Translations under genes and position numbers: made by a program
Notes under the pieces: model-generated
Told to the model about the DNA's origin: nothing
Database searches by the model: none
What the model saw: only the letters and a program-made list of their open reading frames with translations
Assembly: GCA_024235795.1 (NCBI GenBank)
Contig: JACKLR010000003.1
Coordinates: 682,001 to 746,000, forward strand
Length of the DNA stretch: 64,000 bases
Reading direction: 5' to 3'
Origin: Burkholderiales bacterium
GTDB taxonomy: Bacteria > Pseudomonadota > Gammaproteobacteria > Burkholderiales > Nitrosomonadaceae
Shown here: piece after piece, positions 17,686 through 27,317 of the stretch
Position numbering within the stretch: the stretch's first letter is position 1
Layout of the letters: every line of letters begins with the position of its first letter

Positions 17686-19524
17686 TTATTCCATTTCCAC
17701 AAAATTCTCATAGCTTTTCATCAATTCCGGCATGGCCTGTTGTGCTGCGTTGTAACCGATTTCAAAAAGTTGTTCGCCACGCGTAAAATCAGAGAAAGGG
17801 TACGTTGAAGTATCGGGTGTAATTAGGAAATCGCTTTCCGACATATGCATTTTGGCAAGCTCATGTGAACTGACTTCAAGCACACGGTTAAGGGTTGAAA
17901 AATACCCGACATGCTTCATTTCTGTCTCAGGCGTTTGGGCTGTATTTTTCCCAAATGTTGGATGTAATTTTGTGCCAACATCGACAGCTACAATGAAGTC
18001 AGCCCGCTGTTTTCTTAACACGGAACTGGGAACGTTTATAAGCACACCGCCATCAACCAGCGCAAGACCATCGCGCCAGATGGGTTTTCCAAATACCGGA
18101 TAGTTGATGCTTTCAAGTACACAGCCGACCGCTTCGCCGTTTGATCGTATAATCGCTTGCCCACTGATCAAATCCACCGAAATCGTATGCACGGGTAACA
18201 ACAACTGTTCGAGTTTGAGATCTTTCAGATATTTGCGAAACCTGTGTTCAATCAATCCGAAACGAAACAACGTCCATAGGTAAAAATTACTGGCTTTGGG
18301 AATCAGTTTCATGACACGTGGCGGCCTCATTTCATTATTAAACAAATTGAGCAAATGTTTTGGGTTAAAACCGGCGCCAAGCCCCACGGCAATGATAGCG
18401 CCTGCGCTGGTTCCCGCAACGCGGTCAAAATAAAGCCCATTCTCCTCGAATGCTGAAATAACACCAATATGCGCCAGGCCGTGTGCACCCCCGCCGCCTA
18501 ATGCCAGGCCCAGATGGATATCTCTGGCGATATGATACAAGCGCGTAAGATCCGCAGAACGCACCTCATTGCTATATGCACTATAAATACAGCGTATCGC
18601 CTCGAGATTTGTTGGAATTGAATACAGCGTATTTTCGGCCAGTTTGTAGGTTTTCTGTTGAACCCAGACAATCTGCACGCGGTTCTTAAGCTCTGATTGC
18701 TGCTCGAGCAATGTTTCTAATTGATCAGTAAGGGATTCCTTTACCGGTAAATTTTGTTCTATAAACCACCAGATACGCTCACATTGCAGCAGCAATTCAG
18801 AAATAGCACGGTTGCCGTAAACATCAACAAATACATGATCACAACGCTGGGTTGCTGCCGCGAGTTCCAGTAAAAATTTTGAATAATCAGATTCCGGGTT
18901 TAACGCATGGATTGGAAAAATATTTTTATGGGCTGTTAATTCCCAGAATGAAAGCCGGTCTGTAAAAATTTCGACCTTTTTGTTTTTACCCGCAAAATAA
19001 CGCACAATGGACGGCGCAATCAATGCCGTCAATTCAGTGGTGCGCACCAATCCGATAATACCGATTTTATGACGAATAATTTTACGCGTTTGCGCACCCA
19101 ACAACCATTTTCCGATGCTGCGGCTGAGTTTAATCGAAAATTCGGGTAAGCTGCGGGTAAACCGATAAAAATCCCGCTTGGAAATTTCCAGCACTGTAGT
19201 GTCAATGATTGCCGTTGCCGTTGCGGCGCGGCGGCCGCCTATCAGCAAAGACAACTCGCCAAAATGTTCTCCTTGCCGCAAAATGTTGACGACTTGTTCA
19301 TTACCGTCCTCACGCAGTATGCTCAACCGGACACGCCCGTACAAAATGAAGAACATGCTTTTTCCAATTTCGCCCTGTTGAAACAGTTTTTCGCCGCTTT
19401 TGAACGTTCGGCGCGTTGCTGCATCAATAATTTTTTGCGAATCTTCGTAGCTGAGTTCACCGAGATCAATCGGTAAGGTTCGATTGCTGACTATCTGATC
19501 ATTCACGGCAAAGTCCTCGCACAC
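17686..19524 (-). CDS. Patatin-like phospholipase with N-terminal cyclic-nucleotide-binding domain
   Basis: The layout resembles neuropathy-target-esterase-like serine lipases. Residues ~25-135 are a cNMP-binding beta-barrel with the phosphate cassette FGELSLLIGGRRAATATA. Residues ~150-330 form a linker domain of the NTE type. From ~345 there is a patatin domain with oxyanion hole GGGGAHGLAHIG, nucleophile motif GTSAG and catalytic DGG (DGGVLINVP). It probably hydrolyses membrane lysophospholipids under nucleotide control. The first start is GTG with poor context; a GTG at 19504-19506 has AGGA seven bases upstream and may be the true start (606 residues). It is transcribed toward the c-di-GMP gene but separated by 0.67 kb. 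Confidence 0.9.
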   Translation of the reverse strand: MCEDFAVNDQIVSNRTLPIDLGELSYEDSQKIIDAATRRTFKSGEKLFQQGEIGKSMFFILYGRVRLSILREDGNEQVVNILRQGEHFGELSLLIGGRRAATATAIIDTTVLEISKRDFYRFTRSLPEFSIKLSRSIGKWLLGAQTRKIIRHKIGIIGLVRTTELTALIAPSIVRYFAGKNKKVEIFTDRLSFWELTAHKNIFPIHALNPESDYSKFLLELAAATQRCDHVFVDVYGNRAISELLLQCERIWWFIEQNLPVKESLTDQLETLLEQQSELKNRVQIVWVQQKTYKLAENTLYSIPTNLEAIRCIYSAYSNEVRSADLTRLYHIARDIHLGLALGGGGAHGLAHIGVISAFEENGLYFDRVAGTSAGAIIAVGLGAGFNPKHLLNLFNNEMRPPRVMKLIPKASNFYLWTLFRFGLIEHRFRKYLKDLKLEQLLLPVHTISVDLISGQAIIRSNGEAVGCVLESINYPVFGKPIWRDGLALVDGGVLINVPSSVLRKQRADFIVAVDVGTKLHPTFGKNTAQTPETEMKHVGYFSTLNRVLEVSSHELAKMHMSESDFLITPDTSTYPFSDFTRGEQLFEIGYNAAQQAMPELMKSYENFVEME

Positions 19525-19721
19525 TGGTTCTTGGTATTCTTCCAGTAATTGATAGGATGATCAAGTTATCACATAAATTACTGAACAATTATCATAATTC
19601 AATAAATTTGGCGAAAAAATGTCATGATTACAAAAAAACGGCAAATTTCTACAACCAATCAAACGTTGCGCATTCGAAATTGTGACAGTTAAACAGCTTT
19701 AAAAAACAAGAGGTGTGCTTT

Positions 19722-20234
19722 ATGAACAACTATATAACGCTTGCAGTCTTGTTCTGGGGACTCGCTATCAGCAGCAGCGCAGCTGAAAACGCACCCCGTT
19801 TTGAAAACGGCATTCTCAGCATTCCGCGAGTCGACACCCCGGAACAGCCAGGGCAATATGAAAATGCCCGGTTCAGTCTGGCACCCGACGGCCGCTGGGA
19901 TTTATTGCATGCTGAGGCAGGCCGGCAGGCGTTCATCGATGAAATCGAAATCCAGATACTGGAAAGTTTTCCGGTACAGGTTCATGTAAGCGTTTCAGGC
20001 AACCTCCCCACCCCATGCCACCAGCTTGGACCCATTCATCAACGTTTTGCCGATAATCGTTTTGAGATTGCGGTCCATGTGACACCACTGCAAACATTTG
20101 CGCCGTGCATACAAGTTCTTGAACCATTCCAGACCACAATACCGCTGGATGTGTATGGGTTACCGAAAGGCAGTTACGAAGTCATCGTCAATGACAAATC
20201 GGCCAGTTTTGAGCTTAATGTCGATAATCGGTAA
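19722..20234 (+). CDS. Small exported protein, function unknown
   Basis: The ATG at 19722 is preceded by AAGAGGTG. The first 21 residues (MNNYITLAVLFWGLAISSSA) form a signal peptide with a likely cut after Ala. The mature part of ~150 residues is beta-rich, with two cysteines (TPCHQ, FAPCIQ) that may form a disulfide. It contains a motif NGILSIPRVDTPEQPGQYENA that resembles a segment of the lipase at 22014-23243. No family was recognised. It stands alone on the plus strand; a periplasmic or surface location is inferred from the signal peptide only. Confidence 0.7.
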   Translation: MNNYITLAVLFWGLAISSSAAENAPRFENGILSIPRVDTPEQPGQYENARFSLAPDGRWDLLHAEAGRQAFIDEIEIQILESFPVQVHVSVSGNLPTPCHQLGPIHQRFADNRFEIAVHVTPLQTFAPCIQVLEPFQTTIPLDVYGLPKGSYEVIVNDKSASFELNVDNR

Positions 20235-20474
20235 CTTCAGGAAATACAATCTTCTTTGAGTAGCAAATCTCTTTGGAGTGTCATCACATGTTATGTACAT
20301 TTTTGCGCACGCAGATTTTTGATAAATATTTGTGTAAAGTGCGTAGGGCGTAGCCGTAGCTATGTTCACAACACACAAAGAAGTCTCGTAATAAGCTTCC
20401 TGAGCGCCAATGCAATTGAGGAATCAAAATAGCCAGACCGTTAACAGACTAATTGGGCTACGAACACGCAAGAC

Positions 20475-20711
20475 TTATTTGTTAGCAGTCGATTGCGCCT
20501 CAAGACGCTCCGCCAGCCATATTTTAATAATTGCCTGACGCGTAACGCCTAAACGGCCTGCCACTTTATCCAAAGATTCAATCACCCAAGTCGGAAAATC
20601 GACATTAACTCTCCTGTGCTTTTGAAGCGGCCGCCGCGCTTTTGAAAGATCAAGTGCGCCGGTAATATTATTATCACTATCAAAATCAGCATCAAACTTC
20701 TTGGCTTTCAT
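20475..20711 (-). CDS. brnA: BrnA-type ribbon-helix-helix antitoxin
   Basis: The 78-residue protein has a disordered N-terminus (FDADFDSDNNITGALDLSKARRP) and a ribbon-helix-helix domain, HRRVNVDFPTWVIESLDKVAGRLGVTRQAIIKIWLAERL, as in BrnA antitoxins. Such proteins bind their BrnT toxin partner and repress the operon. It overlaps by 20 bp the 3' end of a BrnT-like frame directly upstream, the classical brnT-brnA arrangement. The antitoxin looks intact although its toxin appears truncated. Confidence 0.85.
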   Translation of the reverse strand: MKAKKFDADFDSDNNITGALDLSKARRPLQKHRRVNVDFPTWVIESLDKVAGRLGVTRQAIIKIWLAERLEAQSTANK

Positions 20712-20895
20712 ATATTACTACCTCTTCAGCTCGAGAGCGACGAACAGAAATGGTCCGTATGCTATCGCCTCTCGGTGTAACAATAGCTGACCGGTGTTTT
20801 CCTTTGATAAGGCCAATGACAAGAAATCTAACTTCAGTCGTTCTCGCCGGAATTGAAGTCTCATGAATTGAAAGGAAAGCTGCCGGATAATTCAA
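20692..20895 (-). pseudogene. brnT: Truncated BrnT-type toxin
   Basis: The frame encodes the C-terminal half of a BrnT ribonuclease toxin: TEVRFLVIGLIKGKHRSAIVTPRGDSIRTISVRRSR matches the family's ERF-x-IG ... R-x-ISVRR core. The N-terminal half with the usual FEWDxxKxxxNxxKHG strand is absent. Only a TTG could start it, and an in-frame stop lies two codons upstream of that TTG. The DNA further upstream shows no KHG-like frame. It therefore looks like a 5'-deleted remnant that still overlaps brnA. Confidence 0.65.
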
Positions 20896-20988
20896 TTCTT
20901 AACTGCCTGGCCGTTGTCAATATCGCTTGAAATTGATCGTTATATGTCGCAATGAAAGACCCTGGCTTTCCTGCTAACAAGCGCGACA

Positions 20989-21693
20989 TCAGGAACGCCC
21001 TTGTTGAGCCGCCTGGTTAGCCATTATTTTCTTGAGCTCCTCGATACCCAACACGTTTTGTGCGCGGTGCAGCATTGCGTGACAATTGGGACACACCGGG
21101 CGCAAATCATTAACTGGGTCAAGCTCATATTCTGTATCAATTAATGATAATGGCTTCAAATGATGAACATGAATGAAGTCTTTCCCTATTTCGCCGTAAA
21201 TCTCTTCAAAGGAAAGCTCACAAACTGCACACTTGCAGCCGTGTTGTTTTATACAAGCTTTACGAACACGCGCATTCCTTTCAAAAGCATTTACCCTTAT
21301 TTGTTTTCTTGCACCTTCAATATATTTCTTTCCTGGTTCCAATTCGTCAGGATATAGTCGCTCTATATTCTTGTGGCGCTTGAGGGCCTCTTTTCCATAT
21401 TCACCTAGACGTTCTGAGGCCGTTTTTAATTCATCGAGAGTAAAAAGTGTTTTATACTTCTCCTGAAGTATAATTGCCTCAACTGTTAAATCAGGACGCC
21501 CTGCATCAAGTAACGCATCGAGGCCGGCCCTTTGACCAGCAGTACGCGGTTTGAGCATTCTTTTAACAGTAGCAACGCCGCCATTACGGCGCACAGACTG
21601 CAAGAATCTTTTTCCCCAATACCCAACCTCTTCTCCGGCTTTTCTATAACCTTCTTCGATTAATTCGTCTGTTAGTTCAGTTTCAAGAGTCAT
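20989..21693 (-). CDS. HNH endonuclease domain protein
   Basis: The C-terminal ~95 residues form an HNH nuclease of the McrA type: CKCAVCELSF supplies a first Cys pair. DFIHVHHLKPLSLID carries the catalytic His. DLRPVCPNCHAMLHR supplies the Asn-like position, second Cys pair and last His. The N-terminal ~140 residues are helical and charged, without a recognised family. HNH proteins of this type nick or cut DNA, often as restriction-like or mobile genes. It lies between the BrnTA remnant and a lipase, in accessory sequence. The biological role is not determined. Confidence 0.85.
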   Translation of the reverse strand: MTLETELTDELIEEGYRKAGEEVGYWGKRFLQSVRRNGGVATVKRMLKPRTAGQRAGLDALLDAGRPDLTVEAIILQEKYKTLFTLDELKTASERLGEYGKEALKRHKNIERLYPDELEPGKKYIEGARKQIRVNAFERNARVRKACIKQHGCKCAVCELSFEEIYGEIGKDFIHVHHLKPLSLIDTEYELDPVNDLRPVCPNCHAMLHRAQNVLGIEELKKIMANQAAQQGRS

Positions 21694-22013
21694 GTTTATT
21701 AACCTAAATGCCCAGCTAAAATTAGACGTCCAAAATGACGCAATAGATTATGTCAAAAATAAAACCCAATACCTCAAATTGCATGCTATCTCCTTCATTT
21801 TTTTGATAATACACTGATTCAGCATTCATTTTAACAAACCAGGTTTGATCCACGAATAAATTAAAAACCGCAACGGCACCCTCCAATAACTCGGTAATAC
21901 AGCGAAAGATTTTAAGTACATTGCATTCAGGTTTATAATTTCCCAAAAAAATCAAAACATCAAGGATTGAGGTATTCCCTCAAAGTGATTTATCTACGTT
22001 ACTTATAGGCAAA
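21694..22013. other. Intergenic stretch upstream of the lipase gene
   Basis: A/T-rich 320 bp between divergent genes. It must carry promoters for both, but none was clear. A 77-codon open frame here has only a TTG start and no ribosome site, and was not accepted. Confidence 0.4.
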
Positions 22014-23243
22014 ATGAATATTGTGCTGAGAAATTACAGTCTTGCCGGTTTTTTAATCGGATTTTATTGTTTTGCAGTCATGGCCAGTCCGTCACACGCT
22101 ACGACTACGGATTGCTCAGAGCAAACGGCACCGGCTGCTTTTTTTGTCGACAACGGCCTGCTTTGCCTGCAAAAAATAACGATAGCAGAACAGCCGGGAA
22201 CGGCCTTTTACATGGCCTCACTGGAATGGTCAGGCCCTGGCAATTCGAATCAGTTCAGGCTGTTAGACACCATGCTGGACAATTTATCCGATCAGCACAG
22301 TCCGGTTTTTTCCATTGCCAATGGTTCCCTGGTCATACCCAAAGTCGATATTCCCCTGACATTCGGCACGGAACGCTATGTTGCCAATCTGGTTCTTGTA
22401 GAAAATGATGATCAAACCGTATTTGAGCTGGCATCGATAGCACGCTACATCAATCCCGACTTTATTCCCAATGTCAACTGGAAGCCTTACGGCATGCTGG
22501 ACCGGGATGAACGGCATGCGGTCGACCTGCTGGGCCGGTCGCTGCCTTATGCCAAACTGGCCGACGCGGTGTATGATTTTGACAACACCGTTGTTGATCA
22601 ATGGGTTCTGGTTGACAAAAAAGATAAAAATTCCGGCATGCAGGCCGCAGTCTACTACAACCAGGAAACCGATGAAGTCGTGCTCGCCTTTCGGGGGACA
22701 GAGAGCTGCGACTTCCCATGTTCATTCAGTGAAACAGCAGAATTTTTGCTGGATTCGGCTGCTGACGCCTTGCTCACATTCGGGTTTGTTGACACACAGT
22801 TTGAGGACGCCATGGATTATGCTCAGGATGTTCTCAATCGCGTACAGGGACGGAAAATCATTGTTACTGGCCACTCACTCGGCGGCGGACTGGCCCAGGC
22901 GGTGGGTGCCTCATTTGGACTGGAAACTTTCGCGTTTAATTCCGCGCCGGTTCCAGATGATTTTTTTAAGGACTTTCCGCCCACTTTACCACCCGAAGAA
23001 CTGAGAGAAATCATTTATGTGCTGGGCGATATTCACGATCCGGTTTCCAACACCGATGAAACCGGAAAGTTCTATCAAAATGCCGACCATGTTTCTCCGA
23101 TGATTCAGTTTGATTTTGACCTGAAAGAAGTCCTCCCATCGGAGCTCAAGAAACTGGATGAGCTCCGGTTCAACCGTCATAGTATGACCAGGCTGGTTGA
23201 TAATGCATCCGCCCTGTTAACTATTTATCAGGATGGGTGGTAA
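22014..23243 (+). CDS. Exported class-3-type lipase
   Basis: A serine hydrolase with a signal peptide (residues ~1-29, ending SPSHA). Residues ~45-145 hold two similar beta-rich segments, each starting NGxL and ending F-x-L, one of which also occurs in the exported protein at 19722-20234. The lipase domain follows. DEVVLAFRGTES is the typical strand before the oxyanion hole. GHSLGGG gives the nucleophile Ser288, IHDPVSNTD probably the acid, and FNRHSMTRLVD the His. It likely cleaves acylglycerols or other esters outside the cytoplasm. The ATG is weakly supported by AGG upstream, but the signal peptide supports it. Confidence 0.85.
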   Translation: MNIVLRNYSLAGFLIGFYCFAVMASPSHATTTDCSEQTAPAAFFVDNGLLCLQKITIAEQPGTAFYMASLEWSGPGNSNQFRLLDTMLDNLSDQHSPVFSIANGSLVIPKVDIPLTFGTERYVANLVLVENDDQTVFELASIARYINPDFIPNVNWKPYGMLDRDERHAVDLLGRSLPYAKLADAVYDFDNTVVDQWVLVDKKDKNSGMQAAVYYNQETDEVVLAFRGTESCDFPCSFSETAEFLLDSAADALLTFGFVDTQFEDAMDYAQDVLNRVQGRKIIVTGHSLGGGLAQAVGASFGLETFAFNSAPVPDDFFKDFPPTLPPEELREIIYVLGDIHDPVSNTDETGKFYQNADHVSPMIQFDFDLKEVLPSELKKLDELRFNRHSMTRLVDNASALLTIYQDGW

Positions 23244-23271
23244 TCGATGGATATGAAGGCCGAGCAAACAT

Positions 23272-25143
23272 TTGACGGTTGATCAATTACTGATAATCGG
23301 CATACTGCTTGCCACCGCAGTTTTGTTTTTATGGGACCGCTGGCGCCATGATCTGGTTGCCATTGGCGCCCTGCTCGTCTGTGTAGTCAGCGGCCTGGTC
23401 AACTACTCGGATGCCTTTACCGGCTTTAGTCACCCGGCCGTGATCACCGTTGCCTGTGTTTTGATCCTGAGTGCCGGGTTACAAAACACGGGCGCTGTAG
23501 ACTGGCTAACAAAAACGCTGCTGCCGGTAACCGCTGGCCCGACGTTGTCTATCTTTTCATTGACCTGTCTGGCGGCAATTCTTTCCGGCTTCATGAACAA
23601 TGTTGGCGCACTGGCGATTTTGATTCCGGTAGCACTGCAAATGGCAGCGCGCCTGAAAATGCCGCCCGGACAAATTTTGATGCCGCTGGCGTTTGGTTCC
23701 ATTCTGGGAGGAATGACAACGCTCATTGGCACACCGCCCAATCTGATTGTTTCTGGCATACGTGCGGAAACGACTGAGTTCGGCTATTTTTCCATGTTTG
23801 ATTTTACGCCCGTTGGGCTTGCTGTTGCGATAACGGGTATTTTGTTTATTTCCCTGCTGGGCTGGCGCCTTGTTCCCGTGCGTCAGCAGACAAGCCAGGA
23901 ATCTTTTGATCTCAGCGCTTATCTTACTGAAGCGCGCGTTACCGAGGACAGCAAAGCCGCAGGCATGCGGCTATATGAGTTAGAAACCGCGCTGGGGGAA
24001 GCCGACGCCCAGATTGTCGGTCTGGTGCGCAATGATGTTCGCGTTGCACCCGCCAGCTTGAGCCGGAGAATCTACTCCAACGATATTCTAATCATCGAAG
24101 CGGAAGCAGAGCCGCTGGCCAATGTCTTATCCAGCCTGGGATTGGTTTTAGAAGCAGCAAAAAAAAACGATTCGGAGGAACCCTCTAAGAAGTCAGAAAC
24201 CGGAAAGCTGCGTGACACTGAGAAAGCAAACAAAAACCCCGATGCAGTAACCCAGGAAAACAAAACAGAAAAACAAACAGCTGCAAGTGAAATTATCCTG
24301 GCAGAGTATGTCGTACTCCCTGCTTCACTCTTGGTGAATCGAACGCCCAAGGCGATTGAGCTGCGAACACGCTTCGGCGTAAATCTGCTGGCTCTTTCAC
24401 GCACCGGGCGGCGCACTATGGCACGATTGCGCACCATTCAATTCAAGGCCGGCGATGTGTTAATGCTGCAGGGCTCGCCTGAAGCCATCGCTGAATTTGC
24501 CGAAAACACCGGATGCGTACCGCTGGCGGAAAGAGCGCTGCGCATACCCGACAAACGAAAGGCTTTGCTGGGCGGTCTCATCATGCTGCTCGCTATCAGC
24601 GTCATTGTTTTGGGCCTGCTGCCGCCCGCCATTGCTTTCATGTGCAGCGTACTGGCGGTTACGGCACTACAGATAATACCGTTACGCTCGGTGTATCAGG
24701 TGATAGACTGGCCGGTCATTGTTTTACTGGCAGCCTTGATTCCCGTTGCCGGCGCGATGCAAAATACCGGCGCTGCCGATCTGATTGCACGCGGATTACT
24801 CGACACGCTGGCACAGGGACATGCAATAATCGCGCTAGGTCTGATCCTGATCGTCACCATGACATTATCGGATTTGATGAATAATGCAGCGACAGCAGCA
24901 ATTATGTGCCCGATTGCGCTTGGCGCCGCCAGCCAGCTGAACGTCAATCCGGATGCCTTCCTCATGGCGGTGGCAGTCGGCGCTTCGTGCGCTTTTCTGA
25001 CACCGATCGGTCACCAAAACAATACGCTGATACTCGGACCTGGCGGTTTCCGGTTCGGCGATTACTGGCGGCTGGGATTGCCACTGGAAATTCTGGTGAT
25101 CACGGTCAGTATTCCCACGCTCATTTTAGTTTGGCCATTATAA
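23272..25143 (+). CDS. SLC13/DASS family anion permease with TrkA-C (RCK) domains
   Basis: An inner-membrane transporter of the divalent-anion:sodium symporter type, typical substrates being sulfate or dicarboxylates. Two hydrophobic halves (residues ~5-200 and ~425-620) flank two soluble TrkA-C-like domains, about 205-290 and 335-420, joined by a Lys/Glu-rich linker. Each half has the family signature, e.g. GGMTTLIGTPPNLIVSG and SDLMNNAATAAIMCPIA. The length of 623 residues is normal. The start appears to be TTG at 23272; an ATG frame at 23246 ends after 11 codons in another frame. It lies 28 bp past the lipase gene and may be co-transcribed. Confidence 0.9.
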   Translation: MTVDQLLIIGILLATAVLFLWDRWRHDLVAIGALLVCVVSGLVNYSDAFTGFSHPAVITVACVLILSAGLQNTGAVDWLTKTLLPVTAGPTLSIFSLTCLAAILSGFMNNVGALAILIPVALQMAARLKMPPGQILMPLAFGSILGGMTTLIGTPPNLIVSGIRAETTEFGYFSMFDFTPVGLAVAITGILFISLLGWRLVPVRQQTSQESFDLSAYLTEARVTEDSKAAGMRLYELETALGEADAQIVGLVRNDVRVAPASLSRRIYSNDILIIEAEAEPLANVLSSLGLVLEAAKKNDSEEPSKKSETGKLRDTEKANKNPDAVTQENKTEKQTAASEIILAEYVVLPASLLVNRTPKAIELRTRFGVNLLALSRTGRRTMARLRTIQFKAGDVLMLQGSPEAIAEFAENTGCVPLAERALRIPDKRKALLGGLIMLLAISVIVLGLLPPAIAFMCSVLAVTALQIIPLRSVYQVIDWPVIVLLAALIPVAGAMQNTGAADLIARGLLDTLAQGHAIIALGLILIVTMTLSDLMNNAATAAIMCPIALGAASQLNVNPDAFLMAVAVGASCAFLTPIGHQNNTLILGPGGFRFGDYWRLGLPLEILVITVSIPTLILVWPL

Positions 25144-25147
25144 TAAT

Positions 25148-25288
25148 GGACGCCTCTAGAAATTCAAGGTTTTAAACAAAACGAGGCGCGAGCAAAAAAT
25201 GTTGATGCAGCATATGATTGATATGTAAGGAAACATTTTTTGCGAGTAACGAAGTGTTGTGACAAAATCTGGATTTTTAAAGACACCC
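25148..25288 (-). repeat. 141-bp MITE-like repeat, copy A
   Basis: This stretch matches, in reverse orientation and over its whole 141 bp, the element at 38258-38398. Both have imperfect terminal inverted repeats resembling GGGTGTCTTTAAAAATCC at one end and CCTCTAGAAATTC-type sequence at the other. Both share a conserved core around ATATGATTGATATGTAAGG. Copy A begins 5 bp after the SLC13 stop codon and may affect its transcript end. No clear target duplication was seen here. Confidence 0.8.
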
Positions 25289-25373
25289 AACAGTTTGTTG
25301 AAAAACACAGATTGAATCTTCCCCAGATTAGACAATAAAAAGAAAAAACACACCGCAAATTCTAGGAATTTAA

Positions 25374-27230
25374 ATGGTTTCATTTAATCGAATGATCACC
25401 TTCTGGGTATTATCGCTGGGCTGGCTGATATTTGCGTATCATGGCGGCAGTATGATTCCCGATCAACAGCTATGGTTTGCGTTACTCGTAACCATTGTAT
25501 TCGGAATGCCATTGTATATGGCAGCAACCTATTCGATAACCATCCAGAGAATTCACCGCGCCAATCAATTCCGCAATCTCGGCATCCTGTACTGGTTATT
25601 GAATAAACGGATTTTACCCTATCTCGGGTGGGCACTCTGGTCGGTCACGTTTACTTTTGTGCTGGTGTTTTACCTTGGCGTAACCCAAAAGATCGAATGG
25701 ATTGTTTTTCTTCTGACCGTTCCGGTATTTTCCTGCTTTCATGTCATTTTTGCACCGATCGCGGAACGGGAATTCAAACCCTATATTGCGTTACACAAAT
25801 CCCTGATCTGGACACGCTGGTCGACAGCCCTAGCCATGGCCGCATTTTACGTTCTCTATGTAAAACTGGCGAGCGGATACCAGCCCTATGCCTCCCTGGC
25901 CGAAGCGATTCAAGCAAGAAGTCTTGGAACCGACGGCGCAAGCAACAGTGTTTTGATATTGGAAACAGCCCGCTTTCTGGGTTTTATCGAAGGACTAAAG
26001 GCCTATGTACTGGGTAACTTGCATTCACTGAATGATATTATTTTTCTGATCTTCGTTTTTCTGGGCGGAGCCGTGCTTTTTTATAACCTTGCGCTCGCCA
26101 TTTCCAGTTTTATGGTGCCATTGTCCGAATACCGCCGTGTACTCACGCCACTCCAGGATGTTGAGGTACCGGCACGCATTCAGCCACGTTCACTGGCAAT
26201 TGCATCCGCGTTGATTACTTTTTTCATGCTGTTTATCTTTGTGCCGTCAACCGTCTATATGGATGCGTGGCTACGCTCAACACCACGCGTTGTTGAACAC
26301 CTGCAGGAAACCCAGGTTGCTGTTGTCGAAAAAATCGAAGCTCTGGAGAAGATCGGCGATGATTACTATAAACCAGGGACTATTGAACAAACCCGGCAAG
26401 CCTATCTCGAAATCGTCCACGAACTTGAAAAATCGGTTCATGATCTCAGAAAAACCACGGATCAAAGCTTCTTGTTGATGGCCCAGAACGTGGATGATTA
26501 CCTTGACTGGTATTATAGCCTGCCCGGAGAATACGAGCGTATTGTCGCGCTGGCAACCGGAAAACTGGAAAACTGGATGATTGAAAAACTGGAAGCCTAT
26601 CTGATGAAGGGCAATGCGTTTGGGCCGGTACAGCAATCCATCGAAGATGCCTTGCGTAAAAATGACGCACTGCGCGCTGATTATCTGGAAAAAATCAATC
26701 AAATACTGACCGAAAATCAGATTGAACCCACGACACAGCGACCTGAAATTATTCAACATTCACCGCTGGACGCCATCAAAGAACCCCCGAGCAACAGCGT
26801 GATCATCAATCTGGAGAACCGCCTGCTGATTTCGGGCGGCGTCGGTGCGGCAGGCGCAATTACCGGTGCCATCGCAGGGAAAGTAACTGCGAAAGTCATC
26901 GCTAAAGGCGCAATAAGCTTGGGTGCCAAAGCCCTGGTCAAAGTCGCCGCCGGAAAAGCTGCCAGCGTGCTTGGCGGTGCCGCCGCGGGTGCTGCTAGCG
27001 GTGCCGCACTCGGTTCTGTTGTTCCGGGCATTGGCACCGCAATCGGCGCCGCCCTTGGCGGTATTATCGGCGGCATCTCCGTCGGGCTCGGGGTTGAACA
27101 CCTGTTGCTGAAACTCGAGGAACACTACTCCCGCGAAGAATTTAAACAGCAGATTCTCGAAGCAATTGATGAAGCCCGACTGGAATTTAAGGAATCGCTG
27201 GAACTAAATGAACACCAAGAGGATAAATAG
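25374..27230 (+). CDS. Multi-helix membrane protein with C-terminal glycine-zipper domain, unknown
   Basis: No named family was recognised. The 618-residue protein has about seven hydrophobic helices in residues 8-310. A helical, probably coiled-coil stretch (~315-450) rich in Glu and Lys follows. Residues ~480-580 are a run of Gly/Ala-rich GxxxG segments (GAAGAITGAIAGK, GGAAAGAASGAALGSV, GAALGGIIGGISVG), typical of glycine-zipper membrane-inserting regions. A charged tail follows (HYSREEFKQQILEAIDEA). An inner-membrane protein with a soluble middle is inferred. It is 85 bp past MITE copy A; the two methyltransferase-like genes follow on the same strand. Confidence 0.75.
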   Translation: MVSFNRMITFWVLSLGWLIFAYHGGSMIPDQQLWFALLVTIVFGMPLYMAATYSITIQRIHRANQFRNLGILYWLLNKRILPYLGWALWSVTFTFVLVFYLGVTQKIEWIVFLLTVPVFSCFHVIFAPIAEREFKPYIALHKSLIWTRWSTALAMAAFYVLYVKLASGYQPYASLAEAIQARSLGTDGASNSVLILETARFLGFIEGLKAYVLGNLHSLNDIIFLIFVFLGGAVLFYNLALAISSFMVPLSEYRRVLTPLQDVEVPARIQPRSLAIASALITFFMLFIFVPSTVYMDAWLRSTPRVVEHLQETQVAVVEKIEALEKIGDDYYKPGTIEQTRQAYLEIVHELEKSVHDLRKTTDQSFLLMAQNVDDYLDWYYSLPGEYERIVALATGKLENWMIEKLEAYLMKGNAFGPVQQSIEDALRKNDALRADYLEKINQILTENQIEPTTQRPEIIQHSPLDAIKEPPSNSVIINLENRLLISGGVGAAGAITGAIAGKVTAKVIAKGAISLGAKALVKVAAGKAASVLGGAAAGAASGAALGSVVPGIGTAIGAALGGIIGGISVGLGVEHLLLKLEEHYSREEFKQQILEAIDEARLEFKESLELNEHQEDK

Positions 27231-27317
27231 TATTTTTCTCATCAATTTTGGAAAGACTATCGATTTCGGCGCACTTATGCACTGACTATCACCTTGCTAT
27301 CCCCTTATTAATAGATT

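Noticed and set aside
21722..21955. 77-codon frame on the minus strand
   Set aside because: Only a TTG start, no ribosome site, and no family resemblance.
25289..25373. Possible further copy of the MITE near the start of the glycine-zipper gene
   Set aside because: The match to copy B ends at 25288; no repeat was seen beyond.
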